Below, piece after piece: positions 17,865-26,398 of a DNA stretch of 64,000 nucleotides. A program made the translations under genes and the position numbers. Source of the DNA: CAXBDP01 sp041689935 (GTDB lineage: Bacteria > Bacteroidota > Bacteroidia > Cytophagales > Cyclobacteriaceae); contig JBDNFI010000001.1 in assembly GCA_041689935.1 (NCBI GenBank), forward strand, positions 4,627 through 68,626, in the 5' to 3' direction. The notes beneath the pieces are model-generated. The model did no database searches, had not been told where the DNA came from, and saw only the letters and a list, made by a program, of their open reading frames with translations. Each line of letters starts with the position of its first letter. Positions within the stretch are counted from its first letter, which is position 1.

Positions 17865-19754
17865 TTACTTTCCAAGCAATTCTACGCTTCTGAGCAAGAA
17901 CTCTGTAAGTCGCTTGCCCTTGAGCATATCCTGACCCAATAGAGCAATATCATACGCTTGTGTGGCCATTTGTCCTTTCAGCTTTGCATTCTTTTCTTTA
18001 ATTATCTTAGCCATTATTGGATGATTGGCATTGAGTGTGACCTGTTGCGTTTCCGGCATTGCACCAAACATATTCATTCCGCCGCCTGTCTTGGCCATGT
18101 CCTTCATTCTACGCATAAATTCATTTTGTGTAATCACCACAGGCAATTCATCCGTCGCTAATGCTTCTACAGTCAATTGAGCACTTTCATTGGCAATGGC
18201 CTTTGTAAAGACCCCTTTCAAGCTCTCCTGCTCTTTCTCATTCAGTAAGCTCTCTCTCTTTTCTTCCTTTTCGATTAGCTTATCTATTACGTCTGCATCC
18301 ACGCGCTTCAAGCTTGTTTTCTCTATTTTCTGCTCCAAGTGGTTCACAAAGTGGCTATCGAGAATCCCTTCAAGGATCACAACGTCATAGCCCATTTTGT
18401 CAGCACTTCTGATGTAGCCATCTTGCTTTCCCTCATCACTCGCATAGAGCCAGATATTTTGTCCAGTTTTATCCGTTTGGTTTACCTTGGTTTTCTCGCT
18501 GTATTCTTCAAGGGTAAAGTATTTTCCTTCAGTATTTTTCAGCAAAGTAAATTTCTGAGCTTTCTCAGCAAATTTTTCCTCAGAGATCATCCCGTATTTT
18601 ACGAAAAGTCCAATGTGATCCCACTTAGTTTCGAAAGATGCCCTATCCTTTTTGAAAAGTTCTTCCAGCTTATCCGCTACCTTTTTGGTGATGTAGCTAT
18701 TAATTTTCTTCACGTTGCTATCCGACTGCAAGTAGCTGCGCGACACGTTCAATGGAATGTCTGGCGAGTCAATTACGCCATGAAGCAGCATCAAAAACTC
18801 TGGAACCACGTCTTTCACTTCATCCGTAATAAATACTTGACGGCTATAAAGCTGGATTTTATTACGCTGCAATTCCAAATCGCCTTTCACTTTCGGAAAA
18901 TACAATACGCCCGTCAAATTGAAAGGGTAATCCACATTGAGGTGAATCCAGAAAAGTGGATCCTCGCTAAAAGGATATAGCTCTTTGTAAAACTCCAAAT
19001 AATCTTCGTCCTTCAAATCCCCAGGAGCCTTGGTCCAGATAGGACTCGTATTATTTATAATTCGAGGCTTTTTTACGGTTTTGAATTTGTCCTTGCCTTC
19101 TTCATCTTTCCCATCGGGTAAGCGCTCATCCTCTGTACCAAAGAGTATATCTACTGGCATGAATTTGCAATACTTATCGAGTATGCCTTTCAACCTAAAT
19201 TCCTCCAAAAACTCTTCTGAGTCTTTATTCACATGAAGGATAATTTCAGTGCCGCGATCTGTTTTTTCTGCTTCTGTCAACTCAAATTCCGTATTACCAT
19301 CGCAAGTCCATCTGGCTGCCTCGCTGCCTTCTTGGTACGACTTGGAGATAATCTCTACTTGGTCTGCCACCATAAATGCGGAATAAAAACCTAAGCCAAA
19401 TTTGCCAATAATCTGCTTTGCATCTTCGGCATCTTTGAATTTTTCTACAAACTCCGTGGCACCAGAAAAGGCAATTTGATTGATATATTTTTTGATTTCT
19501 TCAGCCGTCATTCCTAGACCTTTATCTTTCACGGTAATGGTCTTTTTGTCTTTATCAAAAGACACTTCTATACTAAGATCCCCTAGATCGGTAGTATTTT
19601 CGCCCAAAGAAGTAAGGCGCTTAATTTTTTTAGTGGCATCCACCGCATTGGCGATCAATTCTCTCAAAAATATCTCATGGTCTGAATAGAGAAATTTCTT
19701 AATTATTGGAAAAATGTTTTCTGTATGGATGGAAATAGTCCCTTTTTCTTGCAT
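17865..19754 (-). CDS. htpG: Molecular chaperone HtpG (Hsp90)
   Basis: 629 residues, normal for bacterial Hsp90. The N-terminal GHKL ATPase domain shows IFLRELIANAVDATKKI (Asn of the N-box; E. coli HtpG has NASDA), VKDKGLGMTAEEIKKYI (Asp of the G1 box) and IGKFGLGFYSAFMVAD. The middle domain carries the conserved Arg in LQRNKIQLYSRQVFITDEV and NVSRSYLQSD, and the C-terminal dimerisation domain ends the protein. It is a cytosolic ATP-dependent chaperone for late folding of client proteins under stress. A perfect palindrome lies 22 bases upstream of the start. Confidence 0.97.
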   Translation of the reverse strand: MQEKGTISIHTENIFPIIKKFLYSDHEIFLRELIANAVDATKKIKRLTSLGENTTDLGDLSIEVSFDKDKKTITVKDKGLGMTAEEIKKYINQIAFSGATEFVEKFKDAEDAKQIIGKFGLGFYSAFMVADQVEIISKSYQEGSEAARWTCDGNTEFELTEAEKTDRGTEIILHVNKDSEEFLEEFRLKGILDKYCKFMPVDILFGTEDERLPDGKDEEGKDKFKTVKKPRIINNTSPIWTKAPGDLKDEDYLEFYKELYPFSEDPLFWIHLNVDYPFNLTGVLYFPKVKGDLELQRNKIQLYSRQVFITDEVKDVVPEFLMLLHGVIDSPDIPLNVSRSYLQSDSNVKKINSYITKKVADKLEELFKKDRASFETKWDHIGLFVKYGMISEEKFAEKAQKFTLLKNTEGKYFTLEEYSEKTKVNQTDKTGQNIWLYASDEGKQDGYIRSADKMGYDVVILEGILDSHFVNHLEQKIEKTSLKRVDADVIDKLIEKEEKRESLLNEKEQESLKGVFTKAIANESAQLTVEALATDELPVVITQNEFMRRMKDMAKTGGGMNMFGAMPETQQVTLNANHPIMAKIIKEKNAKLKGQMATQAYDIALLGQDMLKGKRLTEFLLRSVELLGK

Positions 19755-19775
19755 AATGTATTCTTTTGTTGATTA

Positions 19776-19788
19776 GACGATAATCGTC
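19776..19788. promoter_or_regulatory. Palindrome upstream of htpG, possible operator
   Basis: GACGATAATCGTC is a perfect 6+1+6 inverted repeat 22 bases before the htpG ATG on the minus strand. Its size and position suit a dimeric repressor or activator site, but no matching regulator can be named. It is too short with no T-run to be a terminator. Confidence 0.4.
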
Positions 19789-19841
19789 AATTCCAATTCC
19801 TGTACCACAAGCATAATATGTGACAGGATGGCAGAATCAAA

Positions 19842-20603
19842 CTATGCTAAATCGGCGGGAGGGTTTTCACCTTTTTCCTCGAAATAGGAATCGGGATATT
19901 CTACAGAGCTTATTTCCAAATTGAGACCTGCAAGTTTAAGAAAAACGCGAGTGAGCACTTCCACATCTCGAATACAATAGCGGGTAATCCTGGGCAAATT
20001 GTCCTCTACATGATACACGTGGGAAACCATGCTTCCGTCTATATCGCTTTTACTCGTTTCCACATCAAAAATCGTTGCCATCAAATCCAAGGAAGTGAAA
20101 TGCTTTCGATCGCCAAATTTCCACATTTCCATGGTATCAATATGTGGATTGGTCCAAGGCTTCGCATTGATAAGTAAGGAAAGCGAACTTGGCAAGGGAA
20201 TTCCATGTACGCGCATCCGCCTGCATATATATGGAAAGTCAAATTCGAAGCCATTATGGGCACACAGTCTTGGTTGATTTTTAGGGAATTGCTCTTCCAA
20301 AAGATTAGCAAATTTCAGGAGAAGTTCTTTTTCATCCTTTCCTGATATTTCGCCCAAACGCAATACCAATTGATCATCCTTTTCTCTGAGGAAACCCATC
20401 CCAATGCATACTATTTGGCCAAATTCGGCATAGATAGCCGCTTTATCCTTATATAGCTCATCTGGTTTTTTGTCTTCCTGTTTAAAAAAGTTTGCTTTTT
20501 TTACCCACTGTTTTTGTAGTCGATCATCGATGTCATTATAGTCGGCGCGAGCACTTACCGTCTCTATATCGATGAATAGTATTTCTTTAATGTTGGAAAT
20601 CAT
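19842..20603 (-). CDS. PolB-like DEDD 3'-5' exonuclease
   Basis: 253 residues. Acidic exonuclease motifs are visible: Exo I in LFIDIETVSA (D-I-E), Exo II in CAHNGFEFDFPYICRRM, and Exo III in RYCIRDVEVLTRVF (Tyr/Asp pattern). These match the family of predicted 3'-5' exonucleases related to the proofreading domain of DNA polymerase B (DNA_pol_B_exo2), acting on DNA with two metal ions. No polymerase domain is attached. Its physiological role is not established. It is co-oriented with the nitroreductase gene just upstream (23-base gap). Confidence 0.82.
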   Translation of the reverse strand: MISNIKEILFIDIETVSARADYNDIDDRLQKQWVKKANFFKQEDKKPDELYKDKAAIYAEFGQIVCIGMGFLREKDDQLVLRLGEISGKDEKELLLKFANLLEEQFPKNQPRLCAHNGFEFDFPYICRRMRVHGIPLPSSLSLLINAKPWTNPHIDTMEMWKFGDRKHFTSLDLMATIFDVETSKSDIDGSMVSHVYHVEDNLPRITRYCIRDVEVLTRVFLKLAGLNLEISSVEYPDSYFEEKGENPPADLA

Positions 20604-20626
20604 ACAATTAAGATAAACAATTACTC

Positions 20627-21355
20627 TTAATGCTCAAAAAATACTTCGGACTTTGGCACTCGCCAGCGTTCGCCATATACCCCTTCTGGCAATCGCCTAC
20701 CAATGGCAATGACCATATTGACCTCAGCGGACCTAGGCAAACCCAAGGCTTTTTTGATGCGGGAGGAATCCATTCCTTCCATTGGGCAGGAATCGTAGCC
20801 ATTGGCACTTAGGCTATTCATAAAATTCATGGCCGCCAAAGCAGTACTTTTATGCGCCGTGATTCGGACATCTGCATAGCCGACCTCCCGCACTATCGGC
20901 CTGAAAATACCAATGCAAAATGAAGTAATTTTTCGTAGCAAGCCTGCTACATTGAGGATGTCATTTGTATAGAAAATCGGTATTAACTTTTTGTAATACT
21001 TAGCCACCATCACCTTTTGCTTTTCTGGAATATCCTCCTGCGCTAGGATAGCCCTTAGCAAAGCATCCCTTCTACTTTTCCAAAGATCTTTTCGCACTAC
21101 AATTACCATTAGCTCCGAGGCCGTTTTAGCCGCATTTTGTCCCATGCAATAGGGCACCAACTGACTTCTCATCTTCGCTGATTTCACACGATGAAATTCC
21201 CAAAGCTGTAAATTACTGCTATTGGGTGCGAGCGTGGCGCAACGAACCGACCTCTCAATTACCTCATCAGGAATTTGTACATCAGGGTCATATTTACGAA
21301 CAGAGCGCCTATTTTCGATTATTTTATCAAATACGTCGACTTCCTTTGTAACCAT
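20627..21355 (-). CDS. Nitroreductase-family flavoprotein
   Basis: 242 residues. Nitroreductase-fold features: the FMN-binding N-terminus DKIIENRRSVRKYDPD, LAPNSSNLQLWEFHRV, and the C-terminal region with FMNSLSANGYDSCPMEGMDSSRIKKALGLPRSAEV. These enzymes use FMN and NAD(P)H to reduce nitro compounds, quinones or related substrates in the cytoplasm. Substrate unknown. It probably forms an operon with the exonuclease gene downstream. Confidence 0.82.
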   Translation of the reverse strand: MVTKEVDVFDKIIENRRSVRKYDPDVQIPDEVIERSVRCATLAPNSSNLQLWEFHRVKSAKMRSQLVPYCMGQNAAKTASELMVIVVRKDLWKSRRDALLRAILAQEDIPEKQKVMVAKYYKKLIPIFYTNDILNVAGLLRKITSFCIGIFRPIVREVGYADVRITAHKSTALAAMNFMNSLSANGYDSCPMEGMDSSRIKKALGLPRSAEVNMVIAIGRRLPEGVYGERWRVPKSEVFFEH

Positions 21356-21405
21356 AATTAAGAAACTTTGAAATGAATAGGCCGAAAGTATGTAATTTTC
21401 CGGCC

Positions 21406-22302
21406 ATGTACAGGTTTCTCACCCTAATATCGAAACTTCCCTTATCCATTCTCTACGGAGTTTCTGATTTTATGTATCTAATTATATACTACATCATCAG
21501 ATACAGAAGAAACGTGGTAAAAGAAAATTTAGCTCTCTGTTTCCCAGAAAAAAGTGCTACTGAGAGATTAAAAATAACGAGGCAGTTTTACCGGAATCTT
21601 TGTGATTTGGCCATAGAGACTATAAAAGCCCACAACCTTTCGCCTGATGCCCTCCAAAAGAGAGTGCAAATAAAAGGCTTGGATAAAATAAAGGAATTTC
21701 ATGAACAAGGCAGTCCGGTGTTTATTTTTACCGGACATACAGGAAATTGGGAATGGATGCTATTGGCTTATACGAAAGAACTGAATTACCCTATTGACCC
21801 TGTATACAAACCACTAAAAAATTCGGGAGTGGACAAATTCATAATGGAAGTAAGATCTCGATTCGGCAGCACTCCCATTGCAAAAGATAACACTGTGCGA
21901 GAACTCGTGAAAAGAAGAAAACTAGAGCGAGATGTAGCGATGGTTTCGGACCAACTCCCAATACAAGCCACTGAAAAGTATTGGGCAAAATTTTTGGGAA
22001 GAGATACGGCTTTTTACCTTGGGCCGGAACAATTGGCCAAATTTACTAAATGGCCTATATTTATGAATAGCATGCATCGGGTCAAGAGAGGCTACTACGT
22101 AGCAGAATATCAGCAAATTACCATAAATACAGATGATAAAAGTAATTTTCCAATCCTCGATGGCTACATTCATTTGTTAGAAAAAACGACGCGAAAAAAT
22201 CCTTCCGATTGGCTATGGTCACATCGTAGATGGAAATATACAAAACCTGCACGATCAACAGATAAGGATCATTTTCAAGAAGAAGAAAAGCATAGCGATT
22301 AG
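21406..22302 (+). CDS. LpxL/HtrB-type lipid A acyltransferase
   Basis: 298 residues from the ATG at 21406 (MYRFLTLISKLPLS), which puts the membrane helix at the N-terminus as in the family; an ATG at 21373 would add 11 residues. The protein has an N-terminal transmembrane segment, RRNVVKENLALCFPEKS, the HX4(D/E) acyltransferase motif in FTGHTGNWEWMLL, and the conserved VSDQLP-type block. This family transfers secondary acyl chains to lipid A (or an ornithine-lipid precursor in some Bacteroidota) at the inner face of the cytoplasmic membrane. It is divergent from the nitroreductase gene with only about 50 bases between starts. Confidence 0.85.
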   Translation: MYRFLTLISKLPLSILYGVSDFMYLIIYYIIRYRRNVVKENLALCFPEKSATERLKITRQFYRNLCDLAIETIKAHNLSPDALQKRVQIKGLDKIKEFHEQGSPVFIFTGHTGNWEWMLLAYTKELNYPIDPVYKPLKNSGVDKFIMEVRSRFGSTPIAKDNTVRELVKRRKLERDVAMVSDQLPIQATEKYWAKFLGRDTAFYLGPEQLAKFTKWPIFMNSMHRVKRGYYVAEYQQITINTDDKSNFPILDGYIHLLEKTTRKNPSDWLWSHRRWKYTKPARSTDKDHFQEEEKHSD

Positions 22303-22362
22303 CCTATTGCCATTGAATAATCATTAAATTTGTAAGAGGCTTATCAAGATTAACCCACCACT

Positions 22363-22923
22363 ATGAAAATAATTAGCATCACTTACTCGGCCATTTTAGT
22401 ATTGATAATAGCCGCCTGTGCGAGCGGAGGACTGAGTGAAGAGGAATTAGCGACCTTGAATGAGGCCAAAACAATCCATAATGAAGCTTATGCCATACAA
22501 GGGCAAGCAGATGCAATAATGGCTCAAATGGCAGAGCATAAAAATTTCATGCTCGTAATGCTCTCAAATAATAGTGAAAGCCAAGCCGATGAAATTGCTC
22601 CAGAAGAAGTGGACAAAATAAAAGGACTATTGCTTGAAATCGAAATGCTGGAAGAAGAACTCACCAACTGGAAAGCGGAATTTATAGAAGTAGAAATCCC
22701 GGGTGGAGAAGAGCATACCGAAAATCATGATGGCCATGAGCATGAAGGTGATGACCATGACCACAGCAGCGATGGCCCTAAGGTGGAAATACTTCCCAAT
22801 CAAATGCTGGAATTACAAAAAGAGCAAAGAAGTATTATCCAAACCATACAAGCTAACGCAGAGGAATTACTTACTCGATGCCTGCAATACGTGAGTAATG
22901 CTGCTGACGATATAGAAAAATAA
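22363..22923 (+). CDS. Lipoprotein with His-rich metal-binding-like segment
   Basis: 186 residues. A lipoprotein signal ends at I-I-A-A-C (about residue 19). The mature protein is mostly helical and acidic, with coiled-coil character at 25-110 and 140-186. Between them is a His/Asp/Glu-rich stretch, EEHTENHDGHEHEGDDHDHS, containing seven His residues in 20, a pattern seen in Zn, Ni or Cu buffers. I do not recognise the family. The stop is three bases from the start of the DUF192 gene, so the two are co-transcribed. Confidence 0.7.
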   Translation: MKIISITYSAILVLIIAACASGGLSEEELATLNEAKTIHNEAYAIQGQADAIMAQMAEHKNFMLVMLSNNSESQADEIAPEEVDKIKGLLLEIEMLEEELTNWKAEFIEVEIPGGEEHTENHDGHEHEGDDHDHSSDGPKVEILPNQMLELQKEQRSIIQTIQANAEELLTRCLQYVSNAADDIEK

Positions 22924-22926
22924 ATT

Positions 22927-23478
22927 ATGAGAGAGAAAAAGCCCTATATCCAAAGACCTGCGGCCAAGAAAAATACGGGCAAAAAGACCCTTATTTTTGC
23001 TGCACTACTAATCTTCCTAATGATTATTTATTCGGTTTTGAGTTTTTACGACGGTGGCAAGGATGATTCCACGAGCCTTAAAACAGAGCCTGCTTTTAAA
23101 AAGCAAGGCGAGTTGGTATTCAAAAAAGCGGATGGATCGGAAATCCGAAAAATTGATATAGAAGTTGCCAACGATGATATCAAAAGAGCGCAGGGCATGA
23201 TGTATCGCACTACCATGACAGAATCTCAGGGGATGCTTTTTACTTTCGATGAAGAAGCAGAGCAAGGCTTTTGGATGAGCAATACTCGCCTTTCATTAGA
23301 TATAATGTATGCCAATAGTGCTGGTCAAATTGTGAAGATATATCGAAATGCTGTTCCTTACTCAGAAGAAACCTTGCCCTCGGAAGCTCCTGCCATCTAT
23401 GTGGTAGAAACACTCGCTGGATTTTGCCAAAAATATGGCATAAGCGAGGGTGATTTTATCGAATTTACGATTGATTAG
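22927..23478 (+). CDS. DUF192 protein, membrane-anchored
   Basis: 183 residues. A basic N-terminus (MREKKPYIQRPAAKKN) is followed by one transmembrane helix (about 21-40, LIFAALLIFLMIIYSVLSF), then a DUF192 domain (about 60-183): VANDDIKRAQGMMYRTTM, GMLFTFDEEAEQGFWMSNTR, SLDIMYANSAGQIVKI and YVVETLAGFCQKYGI. DUF192 proteins have a small beta-barrel fold of unknown function, usually exported. It follows the His-rich lipoprotein with a three-base gap and overlaps the converging glycosyltransferase gene by 14 bases. Confidence 0.85.
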   Translation: MREKKPYIQRPAAKKNTGKKTLIFAALLIFLMIIYSVLSFYDGGKDDSTSLKTEPAFKKQGELVFKKADGSEIRKIDIEVANDDIKRAQGMMYRTTMTESQGMLFTFDEEAEQGFWMSNTRLSLDIMYANSAGQIVKIYRNAVPYSEETLPSEAPAIYVVETLAGFCQKYGISEGDFIEFTID

Positions 23479-24601
23479 CTTTAGATTGCCATCGGTAATA
23501 CAGTTCTTCGAATTCCAAAACGGCTCTCTTTAAGCCAAATTTATTGGTGGCTAGTTTTCTTGCATTCTTGCCCATTTCTGCAAGCAAAGCTGGATTATTC
23601 AGCAAGTAATCTGCATAAAAAGCAAATGAATCCACCTCTCTATTAGGCAGGGCAATGCCTGTTTCCTCATGCTTAATTACCTCCCGCACTCCGCCTACAT
23701 CGAGTGCAAGCGTAGTCAGCTCTTGGATAGCCGCTTCAATCACCACTCCTGGCACGCCTTCTATTCTGCTTGTGAGCAAAAATAAATCTGAGCCGGCAAG
23801 CCATTCTCCTACATTGTCTTTAAACCCTACAAAATGGATTTTCATTTCTAATCCTAATGATTTACTTTTCGCTTGTAAAACACCCTTCAAATCACCCTCA
23901 CCTAGTATTACTAGATGTCTCTCCTTTTCAAAATGATTCATTTGAGCGAAGGCTTCAATCATAAAATGATGATCTTTTTCGTCCTTCAATGCACCTACTG
24001 TAATGAACACTTGGGCCTGCGCTGAAAGATTCAATGCTTTTCTGAGCATTTCTCTACTGGCATTTTTGTCAAATACATCCTCATCTACTCCGCGATATAT
24101 TACATTGGTTTGGGCGGGAGGATAGTTCATTAAGTTACAAAGCTGCTCTATTGCTGGCCTGCCTACTCCCGTCACAAAATCTGTCTTGCCATAAAAATAG
24201 CGATACACCATACGCTTGATAGGATTGGTTCCCATCCAATACGAGGGCATGGAAATGAGTCGATAGATGAATGGAATTTGAGGAAATTGGCTCTTGCAAA
24301 GAGCAGCATATTTGAGGGTATCTGAGCCATTTGCTTGAATTACATCCGGCTTATGGTCAGCTATAAATTGCTTTAGATTCCTTAATAAATCGAGTGAAAT
24401 AAAGGAAGCGCTATTACCATCTAAGTCGAAGCATTCCGCTCCTTTAGGTTGTAAATCGGCGAGTGGTGCTGCATATAACCCTAAGAAAACCACCTGGTGT
24501 CCTAGAGCCACCAAACCCTCACTCAGCTTGGAGGCGAACATTTCGGCTCCACGGTATTGCCTGCGGGTGACTATTTGTAAAATCGTAAGCTTTTTGGCCA
24601 T
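23465..24601 (-). CDS. Family 4 glycosyltransferase
   Basis: 378 residues with the GT-B fold: N-terminal RRQYRGAEMFASKLSEGLVALGHQVVFLGLY, then the C-terminal nucleotide-sugar domain with VGALKDEKDHHFMIEAF, LVILGEGDLKGVLQ, VHFVGFKDNV-type strand, and the E-x7-E motif region SRIEGVPGVVIEAAIQELTTLALDVGGVREVI. Family 4 enzymes are retaining transferases that build glycans, lipopolysaccharide or exopolysaccharide from nucleotide sugars on the cytoplasmic side. Donor and acceptor are unknown and no polysaccharide cluster surrounds it. Confidence 0.88.
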   Translation of the reverse strand: MAKKLTILQIVTRRQYRGAEMFASKLSEGLVALGHQVVFLGLYAAPLADLQPKGAECFDLDGNSASFISLDLLRNLKQFIADHKPDVIQANGSDTLKYAALCKSQFPQIPFIYRLISMPSYWMGTNPIKRMVYRYFYGKTDFVTGVGRPAIEQLCNLMNYPPAQTNVIYRGVDEDVFDKNASREMLRKALNLSAQAQVFITVGALKDEKDHHFMIEAFAQMNHFEKERHLVILGEGDLKGVLQAKSKSLGLEMKIHFVGFKDNVGEWLAGSDLFLLTSRIEGVPGVVIEAAIQELTTLALDVGGVREVIKHEETGIALPNREVDSFAFYADYLLNNPALLAEMGKNARKLATNKFGLKRAVLEFEELYYRWQSKANQS

Positions 24602-24667
24602 AATTGGTTACAAAATGAATAATTCCGCAAATGAGAATTTTCTCCATTTGGCTGATTTAAGACGATA

Positions 24668-26308
24668 TTATTTTATATCCTTGATTTTAGGAAGGCTAAT
24701 TTTACCAAAGATTCCCTCTTGTTGCATCATAGCTTCAATATCGCTGGATTTTCTTGGTGCAGCTGCCGATAGATTTTCCCATCCCTTTTCAGTGATCAAT
24801 ATATCATCTTCAATTCTCACCGCAATTCCCCACCATTTTTCATCGCAAGGGCTGCCTACAGGAATATATATTCCCGGCTCCACAGTGATCACCGTGTTAG
24901 GTTTGAAAGCTCCCCCAGTGCCCCTATCATGTACATCGAGACCTAAATAATGGGAGGTGCCATGTGGAAAATAGGTGTGACGTTGACCTTCTTTGATGAT
25001 GCCTAATTTCACTAATCCATCATTGATCACTTTAGCGGCAGCCAAGTGTGGAGCTCTGAAATTGTTACCAGGAGTACATTCTGCAAAACCAGCTTCTTGT
25101 GCTGCATATACCAAATCATAAATGGCTCTTTCCTCAGCGTTAAATTTTCCATTGGCCGGGATGGTACGAGTCACATCTGCGGTATAGCCTCTATATTGAG
25201 CTCCCAAATCCATTAGTACCAGCCTGTCGCTTAGCCGAGTATCACTATTCTCAACATAATGAAGAATACATCCATTCTCGCCCGCTCCTACAATGGAACC
25301 ATACCCAACCGCTTCTGAGCCGTATTTCTTGTAGATAAACTCATGGATGCCTTGTACCTCCCGCTCCGACATATCAGGATGCATAGCTTTCATTACTTCA
25401 ATTTGGCCCTGCGCACTTATGCTCACAGCCTTTCTCATCAAATCTACCTCCTCAGGTGTTTTTACTTCTCTCAGTTGCCCCATCAAACCTGCCAAAGCAA
25501 TGCCATCAAGATTATCCTTTGGTAAGGTTTGGGCTATTTTCAATCGTATTTCTGGATTGGAGTTCATCGTATAATCCGACAATACCTTATCAGATTTCAG
25601 GCTCTCATTCATACTCAACGTGCGGTCGATCGTGGATGCTACATTGCTATGATTATTGGCATCTGTTGTTCGAATGAGGGAATATAGTCTTTGCTTATCT
25701 GTACTATAATTTGCGGGAAAACTTGCTTTTTCTTTAAAGGAGCTTATCAAATCAAATAGATCTGCCCCATCTCTTGTATCTCGCACGTCATTGAAAAAAT
25801 TGAGGAAAAGCACCTTTTCAAATTGACTAAAGTTGATAGGTAAATCTTTGAAATCTTTGCCATTAAAGACCATTTTAAGACCTAATTTTTCCTTTACTCC
25901 TTCTACACCCAATCTGCGTCCATCCCACATTTCGGCTTGTGGGTTTCTCTCTTGAGCAAAAATCATTTCGTCAAATTGATTGCCATTTGTATCTGTTTGA
26001 TCGTCAGAAAAAATCAGTAAAATAGAATTTGGCTCCTTGTAGCCGGTTAGGTAATAAAAATCTGGATCTTGATGATACTCGTAATCCACATCGTTTGCTC
26101 GATTACGAACCGGATTTGAAAAAAGCAAAGCAACGGAGTTTTCAGGCATTATTTTGCGTAACTCATTTCTTCTTTCACGGTGCCATTCAGCGCTTAATGC
26201 ATCAGGCTCTCGCCTAGCAAATGCAGATGGGCTTGGCAATAAGAATAAGGCGACAAAAAGCACGCAAACACTCGCACGTAAGGAAGCGGAATGGGAAGAC
26301 GTTTTCAT
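24668..26308 (-). CDS. Secreted Xaa-Pro aminopeptidase (M24B)
   Basis: 546 residues. The N-terminal signal peptide (about 1-31) ends at PSAFA/RREPD. The aminopeptidase P N-terminal domain covers about 35-200 (including DPDFYYLTGYKEPNS), followed by the pita-bread M24 domain. Metal ligands are visible: Asp in LMDLGAQYRGYTADVTRTIP (two Asp), His in FPHGTSHYLGLDVHDRG, Glu in TVEPGIYIP and Glu in VRIEDDILIT. It removes N-terminal residues preceding proline from peptides, probably in the periplasm given the signal. The start at 26308 gives a good signal sequence. Confidence 0.9.
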   Translation of the reverse strand: MKTSSHSASLRASVCVLFVALFLLPSPSAFARREPDALSAEWHRERRNELRKIMPENSVALLFSNPVRNRANDVDYEYHQDPDFYYLTGYKEPNSILLIFSDDQTDTNGNQFDEMIFAQERNPQAEMWDGRRLGVEGVKEKLGLKMVFNGKDFKDLPINFSQFEKVLFLNFFNDVRDTRDGADLFDLISSFKEKASFPANYSTDKQRLYSLIRTTDANNHSNVASTIDRTLSMNESLKSDKVLSDYTMNSNPEIRLKIAQTLPKDNLDGIALAGLMGQLREVKTPEEVDLMRKAVSISAQGQIEVMKAMHPDMSEREVQGIHEFIYKKYGSEAVGYGSIVGAGENGCILHYVENSDTRLSDRLVLMDLGAQYRGYTADVTRTIPANGKFNAEERAIYDLVYAAQEAGFAECTPGNNFRAPHLAAAKVINDGLVKLGIIKEGQRHTYFPHGTSHYLGLDVHDRGTGGAFKPNTVITVEPGIYIPVGSPCDEKWWGIAVRIEDDILITEKGWENLSAAAPRKSSDIEAMMQQEGIFGKISLPKIKDIK

Positions 26309-26363
26309 ATTGTAAACAGTTTACTGAATTAACTATTTTCTTTCGATAGCAAGCTACAAAATA

Positions 26364-26390
26364 AAAAAAGGTGCTTAAAGCACCTTTTAA
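26364..26390 (-). terminator. Terminator of the tail-specific protease gene
   Basis: AAAAGGTGCT-TAA-AGCACCTTTT is a nearly perfect palindrome with a long T-run on the minus strand (ATAAAAAAAGG on the plus strand), nine bases after the protease stop at 26399. Confidence 0.88.
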
Positions 26391-26398
26391 AGAATGTT

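Noticed and set aside
18339..18980. 213-codon frame on the plus strand across htpG
   Set aside because: It is antisense to a clearly conserved chaperone gene and encodes no recognisable domain; it is a shadow of htpG codon usage.
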